Of a DNA stretch of 64,000 bases, positions 51,406 through 62,792 are shown one piece after another. The notes below the pieces were generated by a model. It did no database searches, was not told the DNA's origin, and worked only from the letters and a program-made list of their open reading frames with translations. Both the position numbers and the translations under genes were made by a program. Origin of the DNA: Psychrobacter celer (lineage in GTDB: Bacteria > Pseudomonadota > Gammaproteobacteria > Pseudomonadales > Moraxellaceae); assembly GCF_016107555.1 (NCBI RefSeq), contig NZ_JABASU010000015.1, positions 1 to 64,000 of the forward strand. The letters are read 5' to 3'. Positions within the stretch are counted from its first letter, which is position 1, and each line of letters opens with the position of its first letter.

Positions 51406-52371
51406 ATGAGCGTAGCAAATAAGAGTGTGAGCAAGTGGCAAAAAGTGGCTGGTATTGGCATGGTATGTGGTTTAGCGCTTGTCGGCTGTGATCGCTCAGA
51501 AAAAGAAGAGACGACAGAGACCGCTGAGCTGACAGAGCAAGAGTCTGCTGCAGAAAACGCTGCTGCTACTGCGGTCAGCTGTGATGATCCCATGGTGCAA
51601 GATCGCCTCAAAACGACACTAAAAAATACGCTCAATCAACAAGCACAGACGCTCGCTGCCAATTATGCAAATGACGCCGAGATCAGCCTTGCAGGCGCTA
51701 GCATTGCTGATAAGACCAATGGTGTTGTGATTGATGTACAAAACGCAGCAGTACTACAAGCAGCCAACAGCAATGGCATGACGACGTGTCAGGCGAGCGT
51801 CAGTATGACGCTCCCAAGTGAGGATTTGTATCAAGCCAGTCAAGTGCAAGCGGCCAACAATCAGCCAAGCCTGCAATCTCGTCTTGCGCAAAATAACATT
51901 CGTATCAATAACAACATGCTCGTGGATGACGCTTTTACCTATGTCGTTGGCGCTCAAGGCGGGCAAGTAAGTACGCGAATCGCAGGTCAGCCCGCGCTTC
52001 TTACTGTCGTGGCTGATGTCATGGCAGGCTCTGTGTTTAAGTCGGCGATGGATGCCGCCCGCGCCGAGCGTGAAGCAGAACGCCGCGCTGCTGCACAAGA
52101 CAATGAGCGTCAGTCAGCACCTGTGCGTCAGCCGCGCGCTGCCACACCAGTCGAGCCGATTCGTCCGATCCAGCCTACTACGCCGCCGACCATCGAGGTG
52201 CCAAGTACCAATAACCAAAATGAAAGCGCTGGTACTAGCTCGCCAAGCAGTACAGCAGCCAACAGTGCTGCGACTCCCAGTGAGCCTGCCGCACCTGCGA
52301 CGCCAAAAGCAGTGCCAAAAGATGACAGCATCGATATGGTCATTATCGAAGATGAAAGCGCTACTTATTAA
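51406..52371 (+). CDS. Putative lipoprotein of unknown function
   Basis: This 321-residue protein has a signal peptide with lipobox LVGC (KVAGIGMVCGLALVGCDRS, Cys about 28). An acidic Glu/Thr spacer (28-55) follows, then a globular part (about 60-205) with two Cys (SCDDPMVQDRLKTTL; MTTCQASVSM), then a Pro/Ala/Ser/Thr-rich tail. The repeated-looking VSCDDPxVQxxLxxTLxxxLxxQA pattern is seen in Moraxellaceae and Acinetobacter envelope lipoproteins, from memory. It is probably anchored in the outer membrane facing the periplasm. There is no enzymatic motif. A good promoter-proximal RBS (GGGAG) precedes the ATG. Confidence 0.8.
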   Translation: MSVANKSVSKWQKVAGIGMVCGLALVGCDRSEKEETTETAELTEQESAAENAAATAVSCDDPMVQDRLKTTLKNTLNQQAQTLAANYANDAEISLAGASIADKTNGVVIDVQNAAVLQAANSNGMTTCQASVSMTLPSEDLYQASQVQAANNQPSLQSRLAQNNIRINNNMLVDDAFTYVVGAQGGQVSTRIAGQPALLTVVADVMAGSVFKSAMDAARAEREAERRAAAQDNERQSAPVRQPRAATPVEPIRPIQPTTPPTIEVPSTNNQNESAGTSSPSSTAANSAATPSEPAAPATPKAVPKDDSIDMVIIEDESATY

Positions 52372-52410
52372 TCCATAAAAATCAGTAATGATATTGGTTT
52401 TTAGAAAAAA

Positions 52411-52446
52411 GCACCCGCAACGTCTTTACGTTACGGGTTCTTTTTT
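52411..52446. terminator. Bidirectional terminator between lipoprotein and adenosyltransferase genes
   Basis: Stem ACCCGCAACGT / ACGTTACGGGT with a 4-base loop; T6 on the right and A6 on the left serve both converging genes. Confidence 0.88.
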
Positions 52447-52475
52447 GCTTGTATATATCAGATGTCTCGTGCCCG

Positions 52476-53087
52476 CTACTTATCACTGGCGAAGTTCTGT
52501 AACACCTGACTGTCCCAAAGTACCTCAGAGACCTGCTCAGGGTCTGTGCAAAAACGTGCCGCGACAAACAACCAATCAGACAAACGGTTGATTAAGCTGA
52601 TGGCCGTTGCACGGATTGCTTGCGGGCGCGCTTGCTGTAATAGGACTGCTTGGCGCTCAGCACGGCGACACACACTACGTGCGACATGCAGCTGACTAAC
52701 CAGTAACGACCCAGTGGGTAAGATAAAGTCTTTTAGTGGCGCTAAGGTAGCGTTCATTGCATCGATTTGCTGCTCTAGCCATTCAATGTGCGTGCTGTTC
52801 ACGCCTTCATATTCTGGCATGGCAAGCTCGCCACCGATATTAAACAAAAGATGCTGAATAATCGCCAACGCCTCAGAAAGCTCGGACTCGTCCGTCTGCG
52901 TCTTAAATGCTGATAGAGCGCCTTGCTGCACGTACGCGCGTACCATACCGATGTGTGAGTTTAGCTCATCAATATCACCCATCACGCCAAACAAGATATC
53001 AGCTTTGCTCACGCGGCTGCCATCTGCCATGCCGGTGCTACCATCATCGCCGGTACGTGTATATATTTTACTCAAACGGTTGCCCAT
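52476..53087 (-). CDS. Cob(I)alamin adenosyltransferase, PduO type
   Basis: This 203-residue enzyme makes adenosylcobalamin from cob(I)alamin and ATP. The N-terminal ATP-binding motif is KIYTRTGDDGSTGMADGSRVSK (about 6-27), followed by GDIDELNSHIGM. The conserved helix VARSVCRRAERQAV (about 133-146) and INRLSDWLFVAARF (about 165-178) complete the PduO-type signature. There is no CobA/BtuR P-loop. AAGGA precedes the ATG. No other cobalamin gene lies nearby; the organism may rely on salvage. Confidence 0.93.
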   Translation of the reverse strand: MGNRLSKIYTRTGDDGSTGMADGSRVSKADILFGVMGDIDELNSHIGMVRAYVQQGALSAFKTQTDESELSEALAIIQHLLFNIGGELAMPEYEGVNSTHIEWLEQQIDAMNATLAPLKDFILPTGSLLVSQLHVARSVCRRAERQAVLLQQARPQAIRATAISLINRLSDWLFVAARFCTDPEQVSEVLWDSQVLQNFASDK

Positions 53088-53285
53088 CTTGATATCCTTA
53101 GCGGTTTTTATCGTTCAGTGGTGTTAGTTATGTGCTCATTGTAGTATTTTATGGCGGTTTTCGCTAAGATAATGGGTTAAGTTTTATCGCGCTGCAGAGT
53201 TTATGAGTGTCCATGGATCGCTGCGCGTGATTTTTTGTCTGTTTTGTTTGTATTCCACTTAATTTATATCAAAGGCTTTTTAACT

Positions 53286-54746
53286 ATGACCACACCACTT
53301 GCCGATGCGATGTCTCAGCTGGCCATTTATGATTCACTGACAGGTAGCAAGCGTCAGTTTGTACCACTCAAAGCAGGACAGGTCGGCATGTATGTGTGCG
53401 GGATGACCGTTTATGATTATTGTCATATTGGTCATGCGCGTGTGATGGTGGCCTTTGATATGGCGGTGCGCTGGCTTGCGCAGCTAGGTTATGATGTCAA
53501 TTATGTCCGTAATATTACCGATATCGATGACAAAATCATCGCTCGCGCGAGTGAAAATGGCGAAGAGATTGGTGCATTGACCCAGCGTTTTATCGATGCA
53601 ATGCACGAAGATGCGAGCGCTCTAGGCTGCCAGATGCCAAATGCTGAGCCACGCGCGACCGATCATATCGACGAGATGCAGCAGATGATTGGCAACTTGG
53701 TCAACAATGACTATGCGTATGCAGGGGATCATGGTGATGTCTATTATGCGGTCGATAGCTTTGCTGATTATGGCAAATTATCTAAGCGTAACTTGGATGA
53801 TATGCAGGCAGGTTCGCGTGTTGAGGTCGAGACTGACAAGCGCAATCCATTCGACTTTGTCTTATGGAAAGCGGCCAAACCCGATGAGCCGCAGTGGGCG
53901 TCGCCTTGGGGACAGGGGCGTCCTGGCTGGCATATAGAATGCTCAGCGATGTCGACCAAATGCCTAGGTGATACCTTTGATATTCATGGCGGTGGTCACG
54001 ACCTACAGTTCCCGCATCACGAAAACGAAATCGCCCAGTCAGAAGCCGCGACAGGCTGCGAGTACGCGCGTAACTGGATGCATGTTGGCTTTATCAATGT
54101 CGATGGCGAAAAGATGTCGAAGTCACTGGGCAACTTCTTTACCATTCGTGATGTGACCGCGAAATACTTACCTGAGACGGTGCGTTTTTTCTTATTATCG
54201 AGCCATTATCGCAGTCAAGTAAACTTCTCAGACAGCGCTTTGGATGAAGCGCATAATAGCCTAAGCAGATTATACAACGCGCTAAAATTGGCTGAGCAAC
54301 AAAAAGGTCAGTCAATCGTAGTCAATGCAGAGCTAGTGGCTAAAGCTTACGATAGTGCTGCTGGACAAGACTTTATCAAAGCCATGAATGATGACTTTAA
54401 TAGCTCAACGGCGATAAGTGTGTTGTTTGGCTTGGCTCGAGATATCAATAAAGCCGTTAAAGCTGAAGATGTGACGGCAGCATGGCAGTCAGCCCAGCAG
54501 CTCAAGGCCTTGGCACAAGTGCTAAATCTCTTGCAGCAGCCTGTACAGCAGTTCTTGCAAGCGGTGACCGGAGAGCAGGCGGATAATGGGCTAGATGATG
54601 CTGCTATCGATGCGCTTATCACTGAGCGTCATGATGCTAAAATTAGCAAAAACTTTGCCCGCGCCGATGAGATACGCGAGCAGTTAAAACAGGCGGGTAT
54701 CGAGCTTGAAGACAGCCGCGCTGGTACCACATGGCGCCGCGCGTAA
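53286..54746 (+). CDS. cysS: Cysteinyl-tRNA synthetase
   Basis: This 486-residue class I synthetase charges tRNA-Cys. Visible are the zinc-binding Cys in [21 protein letters not shown], which includes the HIGH motif, and the second zinc ligands in [14 protein letters not shown] and [23 protein letters not shown]. The KMSKS loop is [13 protein letters not shown], and the DALR-type anticodon domain is at the C-terminus. The ATG at 53286 matches the family start; an in-frame extension to 53235 has no RBS. Confidence 0.97.
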   Translation: MTTPLADAMSQLAIYDSLTGSKRQFVPLKAGQVGMYVCGMTVYDYCHIGHARVMVAFDMAVRWLAQLGYDVNYVRNITDIDDKIIARASENGEEIGALTQRFIDAMHEDASALGCQMPNAEPRATDHIDEMQQMIGNLVNNDYAYAGDHGDVYYAVDSFADYGKLSKRNLDDMQAGSRVEVETDKRNPFDFVLWKAAKPDEPQWASPWGQGRPGWHIECSAMSTKCLGDTFDIHGGGHDLQFPHHENEIAQSEAATGCEYARNWMHVGFINVDGEKMSKSLGNFFTIRDVTAKYLPETVRFFLLSSHYRSQVNFSDSALDEAHNSLSRLYNALKLAEQQKGQSIVVNAELVAKAYDSAAGQDFIKAMNDDFNSSTAISVLFGLARDINKAVKAEDVTAAWQSAQQLKALAQVLNLLQQPVQQFLQAVTGEQADNGLDDAAIDALITERHDAKISKNFARADEIREQLKQAGIELEDSRAGTTWRRA

Positions 54747-54792
54747 GCGGATTTGAGCGGACTTATACGACCATACTTGTTTTTTTACATAT

Positions 54793-54820
54793 AAAGTCAG
54801 CTTGATGCTGGCTTTTTTTG
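54793..54820 (+). terminator. Terminator of cysS
   Basis: AGTCAGC / GCTGGCT stem (one G-U pair) with a 5-base loop and T7. Confidence 0.85.
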
Positions 54821-55065
54821 TACTCAAAATAAATTTAGTCGATCCTAAATAAAGTTGGCATGCAAGATACTATGTGCCACGTGCTAAAGGTGTTTATTGT
54901 GCGCGGCGTTGGGACAGCACGCAAGGTAATAAATAAAATATCTATACGCCTTGTACCAAGACCAAACGGTTTTGATACCGCATTTACGGTATTCTTACGC
55001 TTGTACGATACGCTTATTTTTTATACAAATTCATACAACTTACGCAACTTACTGGCCGTCGATAT

Positions 55066-57027
55066 ATGAATACTTCTCACACGGATGCTGCTGAACATCA
55101 TCAGACTGACACGGATAGAGTCATACCCTTTATTTGCCATCGCACTATTGGCCATCGGCTGATCAATGACAAGTCGCCGAAGAGCCGGCGCGCTATGATA
55201 TGGCAAATACTGGTGGTGTTTTTTGTACTGACGCTCGGCGCGGCGATAGAGGCTGTTGCCCAGCCAGATAGTTTTGGCGAATACGCCGAGCAGCAGCTAG
55301 ACTCGATGAGCGATGGCAACGTCAGTGTTTCTGCGATTGCAGAAGAGGTATTTGACCCCACTGAGCGTAGCGCGGTAGAGCAGGCAGGTGAGTTGCAGGG
55401 TAATGCGGGTCTAACGGGCGAATTTCATGAGAGCTATTACCTTTTGGATAGACTCAATACCGGCTTGCCGGCGTTATCTAAGCCGCCAAACCTGACCACG
55501 CCGCTTGCCACATTAGAGTTTTTTCAGTCGGCAGTGATGAAACAGCAGTATGACTTGGCCGCTTACGCGCTGAATATGAACCTGATCGACCAAAGCATTC
55601 AGCGCAGCCGCGCGCTTGAGCTCTCTAAGCGTTTGGATTTTTTATTGTCCGAAAGAGAGCTGTATGTGTTTGATGATTTGCCAGATCGTCCGGATGGGCT
55701 TATTGAGCCGCCGCTGGGTAACGACAGCAGCGTGATGGGCATCGCCAGACGCTCCATTCAGCTTGGCTATATCGACTACCGCGAGCGCCGCGTACCCATC
55801 TATTTGCAGCGCGTGAGAGTTGGGGAGGATGCACCTGTTTGGGTATTTTCCGCACAAACAGTAGGCAATATCGATAACCTATACGCGCAGTACCATCCGG
55901 CAGAGTTTGAGCGCTATCTGCCTGCCTGGTTAAAAATACAGTTTTTTAGTATTGCTTTGTGGGAGTTTTTAGCACTCGTTTTGTTTTTCTTGTTGACCAT
56001 GGGGGCGGGCTGGCTACTGAGTAAGGGCACTGAAAAGCTCATCAGTCGCTACATCGATGATGAAAAGTATAGCAACTACGTCGGCAGTAGTCATGGTGTG
56101 GCAGACCTTGTCAGCAAATTGACGGTACCTTTGACCTTTACCATCAGTTTTTCATTGGTGTTTACCTTAGTGTCAGGGGGCTTTCCTTATCTAGATGCGG
56201 TGGCCTCATCGACCCGCCCGCTGATTTGGATTGGACTGGTATTTAGCACTTCATGGCTTGGTATTCGGATTATTAACTTTTTTGCCAATCGCTATCAAAA
56301 TATGCAGATCGAAAATCTGGCCGAAGAGCATTTTGATAAAGAGCGTCGTCGCCGCACCTATGTATCGATATTTCGCCGCGTCTTTATCTTTGTCATGATT
56401 TTGGGCAGTATTTGGATTGGGCTTAGCGAATTTACCAATATGGAGGGTCTGGGCAAGACACTATTGACCTCAGCTGGTATCGCGGGGGTGGTCATCGGTA
56501 TTGCTGCGCAGCCTATCTTGGGCAATATCATCGCAGGGGTGCAGGTGGCGGTGACTCAGCCTGTGCGTATTGGCGATACGGTGATGATGGAGGGGGATTG
56601 GACGACGATTGAAGATTTGCGTTATACCTATGCGGTGCTAAAGACGTGGGATGAGCGCCGATTGATCGTACCGATGCGCCGCCTGATTACCGAGGTTGTA
56701 GAAAACTGGTCTCATACCGAGGTGCATCAGACTTGCGTGGTCTATCTTTACGTGGATTATGGTGCTGATATCGAGGCCATTCGCGAAAAATTTATTTCAC
56801 TGGTCAAAGATAACGACTTATGGGATGGTGAAACTGAGCCTGAGATGGTCACGGTATCGCTGAGCGAAAACACCATCAAATTAAGAGGGAGCCTAGCCTC
56901 TGACGGCCCGATGAATGCCTTTTATCTTGAATGTCAAGTACGTGAACAGATGCTACATTATCTCTATCGTGAGCAAAAATCATATCTACCCGCTGAGCGT
57001 TTTATCATGAAGCAACACGAAGCGTGA
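55066..57027 (+). CDS. Large MscS-family mechanosensitive channel
   Basis: This 653-residue inner-membrane protein has a hydrophobic segment at about 43-65 (signal anchor), then an approximately 230-residue periplasmic domain. Four to five spans follow between about 300 and 490. The pore-lining helix and beta domain are recognisable: SAGIAGVVIGIAAQPILGNIIAG (about 468-490), VRIGDTVMMEGDWTTIEDLRYTYAVLKTWDERRLIVPMRRL, typical of MscS. The length and the extra domain place it among the larger YbdG/YnaI/MscM-like members. It would release solutes on hypo-osmotic shock. Confidence 0.92.
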   Translation: MNTSHTDAAEHHQTDTDRVIPFICHRTIGHRLINDKSPKSRRAMIWQILVVFFVLTLGAAIEAVAQPDSFGEYAEQQLDSMSDGNVSVSAIAEEVFDPTERSAVEQAGELQGNAGLTGEFHESYYLLDRLNTGLPALSKPPNLTTPLATLEFFQSAVMKQQYDLAAYALNMNLIDQSIQRSRALELSKRLDFLLSERELYVFDDLPDRPDGLIEPPLGNDSSVMGIARRSIQLGYIDYRERRVPIYLQRVRVGEDAPVWVFSAQTVGNIDNLYAQYHPAEFERYLPAWLKIQFFSIALWEFLALVLFFLLTMGAGWLLSKGTEKLISRYIDDEKYSNYVGSSHGVADLVSKLTVPLTFTISFSLVFTLVSGGFPYLDAVASSTRPLIWIGLVFSTSWLGIRIINFFANRYQNMQIENLAEEHFDKERRRRTYVSIFRRVFIFVMILGSIWIGLSEFTNMEGLGKTLLTSAGIAGVVIGIAAQPILGNIIAGVQVAVTQPVRIGDTVMMEGDWTTIEDLRYTYAVLKTWDERRLIVPMRRLITEVVENWSHTEVHQTCVVYLYVDYGADIEAIREKFISLVKDNDLWDGETEPEMVTVSLSENTIKLRGSLASDGPMNAFYLECQVREQMLHYLYREQKSYLPAERFIMKQHEA

Positions 57028-58938
<1,911 letters not shown>

Positions 58939-59009
58939 TTTGTTGTCCTACCTACTGTAGGTGCTGCGTTTTTGCCAGATTGCACGACTACAGAGACGTT
59001 AAGATACAA

Positions 59010-59049
59010 ACAGCCAACAATGCCTCGTTATTGTTGGCTGTCTTTTTTG
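59010..59049 (+). terminator. Terminator of guaB
   Basis: Perfect 12-bp stem ACAGCCAACAAT / ATTGTTGGCTGT with an 8-base loop, followed by CTTTTTTG. Confidence 0.93.
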
Positions 59050-59176
59050 TAAAATACCAAAATGGATTATAGGCATAGTAATTACAACAACAGTGATTAT
59101 AATGACAGTAACAATAATAACAGTAGTGCCGATCCCTGAGACGGCCTTTTACTTTTATATGTGAGGAAGATAGATA

Positions 59177-60547
59177 ATGAGCTACTTTGGCACCGATGGT
59201 ATTCGTGGAAAGTTTGGTGAATCCCCAATCACACCGGATTTTATTTTAAAATTGGGTTATGTGACAGGCAGGGTGCTAATAGAGAATAATACCAATCCAT
59301 CGCGCAAGCCCAGTGTGGTCATCGGTAAAGACACTCGCCTGTCAGGTTATGTGATAGAAGGGGCGCTGCAGTCGGGCTTTAATGCCGCAGGGGTGGATGT
59401 CCATATGCTCGGCCCATTGCCGACGCCTGCCATTGCGCATTTGACTCGCAGTTTTAATGCGGATGCCGGTGTGGTCATCTCCGCCTCGCACAATCCTTAT
59501 TTTGATAATGGCATCAAGTTTTTTTCGGGCGATGGTAAAAAGTTGACCGATGAGATGCAAACGGCCATTAACGACAAGCTCACCGCTATCATGAGTGCCT
59601 CTGAAGCAGACAATAACACCATCATGCCTATTGTGGATCCTGCCAAACTTGGCAAAAACAATCGTATCAACGATGCCAAAGGTCGCTATATAGAATTCTG
59701 TAAAGGCAGCTTTCCTTATCAGTATGACTTAAGTCATCTTACCGTCGTCGTCGACTGCGCTAACGGAGCGGGTTATAGCGTGGCACCGAGAGTCATGCGG
59801 GAGCTTGGTGCTAATGTTATCGCTATCAATCATGCGCCTGATGGTATCAATATCAATGCTGACTGCGGCTCGACCCATCCAGCACGCTTGCAAAAAGCGG
59901 TCGTCGAGCATGGCGCTGATGTCGGGATCGCGCTAGATGGCGATGGTGACCGTATCGTGATGGTCGATGAAACCGGAGCCTTAGTCGATGGTGATGGGAT
60001 CTTATACGTGCTCGCCACCCAAGGCGCAGACAAAGCTAAGGGCGTGGTCGGTACGTTGATGAGTAATATGGGGCTAGAGCTGGCGCTCAAAACCGCTGAG
60101 ATTGACTTTGTCCGTGCAAAAGTAGGCGATCGCTACGTCATGCAAGCGCTTGAGGCCAATGGTTGGATACTGGGCGGTGAGCCGTCTGGTCATATTTTAT
60201 GTTTGGACAAAAGCCGTACAGGTGATGCGATTATCGCAGGTTTGCAGGTGCTGGCTGTCATGCAAGCGCGTGGCCGTGCGCTTAGTGACTTGGTCGAAGG
60301 GTTTGACGTGCTACCACAAAAACTGGTCAACGTGCGCTTGTCTGAGATGAAAGATCCGTTTGAGTATCCTGAGTTGGTGGCCGCCTTTGATAAAGCGCGT
60401 GCGGCGCTGGCAGGTCGTGGTCGTTTACTCATTCGTCAATCAGGTACAGAGCCGATGATTCGAGTTATGGTTGAGTCTGACGACGAGATAGAATGTGATG
60501 TGCTGGCCAATGATCTGGCGGATCAGATCAAGGCGGTATTGGGCTAA
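59177..60547 (+). CDS. glmM: Phosphoglucosamine mutase
   Basis: This 456-residue alpha-D-phosphohexomutase interconverts glucosamine-6-P and glucosamine-1-P for UDP-GlcNAc, peptidoglycan and LPS. It has the phosphorylated Ser loop [19 protein letters not shown] (Ser about 104), the metal loop LDGDGDRIV (about 253-261), the sugar loop GGEPSGHIL and the phosphate loop [12 protein letters not shown]. It starts [13 protein letters not shown] as the family does. GGAAG lies upstream of the ATG. Confidence 0.97.
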   Translation: MSYFGTDGIRGKFGESPITPDFILKLGYVTGRVLIENNTNPSRKPSVVIGKDTRLSGYVIEGALQSGFNAAGVDVHMLGPLPTPAIAHLTRSFNADAGVVISASHNPYFDNGIKFFSGDGKKLTDEMQTAINDKLTAIMSASEADNNTIMPIVDPAKLGKNNRINDAKGRYIEFCKGSFPYQYDLSHLTVVVDCANGAGYSVAPRVMRELGANVIAINHAPDGININADCGSTHPARLQKAVVEHGADVGIALDGDGDRIVMVDETGALVDGDGILYVLATQGADKAKGVVGTLMSNMGLELALKTAEIDFVRAKVGDRYVMQALEANGWILGGEPSGHILCLDKSRTGDAIIAGLQVLAVMQARGRALSDLVEGFDVLPQKLVNVRLSEMKDPFEYPELVAAFDKARAALAGRGRLLIRQSGTEPMIRVMVESDDEIECDVLANDLADQIKAVLG

Positions 60548-60620
60548 TTGATTGACGTTAAAGGTTATGATAATCAATCATGATCAGCAGTCACACTGTA
60601 TATTATATAAAGGAGTTGCC

Positions 60621-61271
60621 ATGAGTATGGATTTTACCGATCAGCGTTTGTCATACGAAAAAGGCGTTTTAGATCAACAGTCAGTCCCCACCTCTCCATT
60701 TGAGCTACTCGGTGCATGGATGACTGAGGCGATTGAGCAAAAAGTACAAGAGCCTTATGCCATGAGTCTGGCCACTTGCGGCGCGGATCTTAAACCCAGC
60801 GTCCGTATCGTATTGCTGCGTGAGATTACTGAGACAGGGGTGGTGTTTTATACCAATTACGACAGCGCTAAAGGACAAGATATCAGTGAAAACCCCAACG
60901 CTGAAGTGTTGTTTTTCTGGCATGAGCTAGAGCGTCAGATTCGCATCAGTGGCCGAATTGCTAAAATTGACGCTGAAAAATCTGCTGCCTATTTTCAAAA
61001 ACGTCCACATGATAGCCAAATAGGTGCTTGGGTCAGTCAACCGCAAAGTGGTGAAGTCGCCAATCGTGAGGTGATGGAGCAAACGTTCGAGCAACTGCAA
61101 GCAGAATATGCAGATGGTATTAGCGTACCAACACCAGCGTTTTGGGGTGGGTATGAGATTACGGTTGAAAAAATCGAGTTCTGGCAAGGTCGCGCCAGCC
61201 GTATGCATGACCGTATCGTCTATAGCAAAGACGATAACAACAACTGGCAGACCAAGCGGCTACTACCATAG
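60621..61271 (+). CDS. pdxH: Pyridoxamine 5'-phosphate oxidase
   Basis: This 216-residue FMN flavoenzyme oxidises pyridoxamine or pyridoxine phosphate to pyridoxal phosphate. Motifs are MSLATCGADLKPSVRIVLLREI (about 47-68), FYTNYDSAKGQDISENPNAEVLFFWHELERQIRISG, the SRPxxSQIGAWVS-type KRPHDSQIGAWVSQPQSG, and the terminal EFWQGRASRMHDRIVY...WQTKRLLP. The ATG at 60621 with AGGAG (60611-60615) is chosen over an upstream frame extension. Confidence 0.97.
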   Translation: MSMDFTDQRLSYEKGVLDQQSVPTSPFELLGAWMTEAIEQKVQEPYAMSLATCGADLKPSVRIVLLREITETGVVFYTNYDSAKGQDISENPNAEVLFFWHELERQIRISGRIAKIDAEKSAAYFQKRPHDSQIGAWVSQPQSGEVANREVMEQTFEQLQAEYADGISVPTPAFWGGYEITVEKIEFWQGRASRMHDRIVYSKDDNNNWQTKRLLP

Positions 61272-61311
61272 TGTTTGGCTGATTTTGAAATCCTAGATCA
61301 TTTAAAAATAT

Positions 61312-61360
61312 AAAAAATCCACTCTATATCCAGTTTCTCGGGTATTTAGAGTGGATTTTT
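61312..61360. terminator. Bidirectional terminator between pdxH and the efflux operon
   Basis: Stem AAAAAATCCACTCTA / TAGAGTGGATTTTT with a loop of about 19 bases that can pair further; U-rich in both directions. Confidence 0.85.
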
Positions 61361-61387
61361 TATATCAGTTATTTGCTTTATTTGGCT

Positions 61388-62704
61388 TTATTTGGCATTG
61401 GTATCGACATCCACAGAAACGGACATACCAGGACGCAAGCGTGCAAGCTCAGGTTGGTTCGGATCCAAGTCGATACGTACTGGGATGCGCTGCGCAATTT
61501 TTATATAGTTACCTGTCGCAGGATTGGCGGCACCTGCACTAAACTCACTGCCAGTGGCTGGTGAGATGTTGCTCACATGACCTGTGAATTTGGCACCGCC
61601 AAGCGCATCCACATGAATAGTAGCTGGTTCACCGATTGCCATACTAGCTATTTGGGTTTCCTTAAAGTTTGCGATAATCCAAATGCCTTTTGGCACGATA
61701 TACATGAGCTGGGTGCCCGCGCTAACGTACTGGCCTTCTTTGACACTGACTTGGCTCAGCTGACCGGACTCAGGTGCTGTGATGATCGTATTATCGAGAT
61801 TAATTTGTGCTTGCTTCACACCTGCCTCAGCACTTTTGATATTTGCGTCCAGCGAGGGTTGGGTGCCACTGGTTTTGGCGCGGTTTTGTTGCGCGGCTTG
61901 TAAATTGGCTTCAGCCTGTTGCACACTTGCCTGTGCTTGAGCCAGCTTTGCTTTGATATGAGCCACTTCTGCTTTTGATACCGCACCGATAGCATCTAAG
62001 CCCTGATAACGATTGACGTCTTCACGAGCGCTCTCGACATTGATTTTGGCACTATATAAGTCTGCTTTGCGTGCTTCGATTTGTGCTTGGCTAGATTGCG
62101 TGTCTTGGTCATTGGTAGAGCGGCTGGTGATCGCCACTTCAGTATTGGCCTCGGCTTGTTCAAGTTGCTGCTGAAACGTTCGATCATCTATTTTTATCAG
62201 TAGATCGCCCGCTTTTACATCAGCAAAATCCTGCACCGCCACTTCGGTGACATAGCCGGAAACTTGCGGACTAATAATAGTGGTTTGACCTTTGACAAAG
62301 GCGTTATTGGTTTGTTGCACCGTAGGCGTAAATGGTGGCAGCTTCCAAGCATATAAAATCAAGGCCACACCAATGACAATCAGCGCAATCAATAATCCCA
62401 AATTTAGATAGGATTTTTTCTTGGGAGACCAGCCAGCCGTATTTGATATCGGCTCTTTTGGCGGCATAGGCGTTTCATTATCATCGTCTTGATTTTCTAT
62501 AGAGCCTTCTACAGAGTTATCCTCACGCACGCTATCAGGCGTATCAGTAGCTGCTTGTATCTCGGATGTATCCGTTTTCTTTTGCGTAGCGCTTGTAGCG
62601 GTCTCTACTGGAGCCGTAGCAGACTCTGTACGTGTGTCTGTTGCTGGAGCATCAGTTGACGTCTGAGGTATTTTATTAAGCTCATTTGGTTTTTCTTGGC
62701 TCAT
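61388..62704 (-). CDS. EmrA/HlyD-type membrane fusion protein of a drug-efflux system
   Basis: This 438-residue periplasmic adaptor has one N-terminal transmembrane anchor (LNLGLLIALIVIGVALILYAW, about 100-120). An unusually long cytosolic Thr/Glu/Asp-rich leader (about 1-95) precedes it. The biotinyl-lipoyl-like halves read ISPQVSGYVTEVAVQDFADVKAGDLLIKIDD and APESGQLSQVSVKEGQYVSAGTQLMYIVP, separated by a coiled-coil hairpin (about 185-300). The C-terminal beta-barrel contains FKETQIASMAIGEPATIHVDALGG. It lies 88 bases downstream of the EmrB-like transporter and probably bridges it to an outer-membrane channel not seen here. Confidence 0.92.
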   Translation of the reverse strand: MSQEKPNELNKIPQTSTDAPATDTRTESATAPVETATSATQKKTDTSEIQAATDTPDSVREDNSVEGSIENQDDDNETPMPPKEPISNTAGWSPKKKSYLNLGLLIALIVIGVALILYAWKLPPFTPTVQQTNNAFVKGQTTIISPQVSGYVTEVAVQDFADVKAGDLLIKIDDRTFQQQLEQAEANTEVAITSRSTNDQDTQSSQAQIEARKADLYSAKINVESAREDVNRYQGLDAIGAVSKAEVAHIKAKLAQAQASVQQAEANLQAAQQNRAKTSGTQPSLDANIKSAEAGVKQAQINLDNTIITAPESGQLSQVSVKEGQYVSAGTQLMYIVPKGIWIIANFKETQIASMAIGEPATIHVDALGGAKFTGHVSNISPATGSEFSAGAANPATGNYIKIAQRIPVRIDLDPNQPELARLRPGMSVSVDVDTNAK

Positions 62705-62792
62705 GACATGCTCCTAAATGTTAATAAGCAGATATCTGATTGGTCTGACTATAAATAAATATGATAAAAAATCACTAAGATAATAAGTTGAA

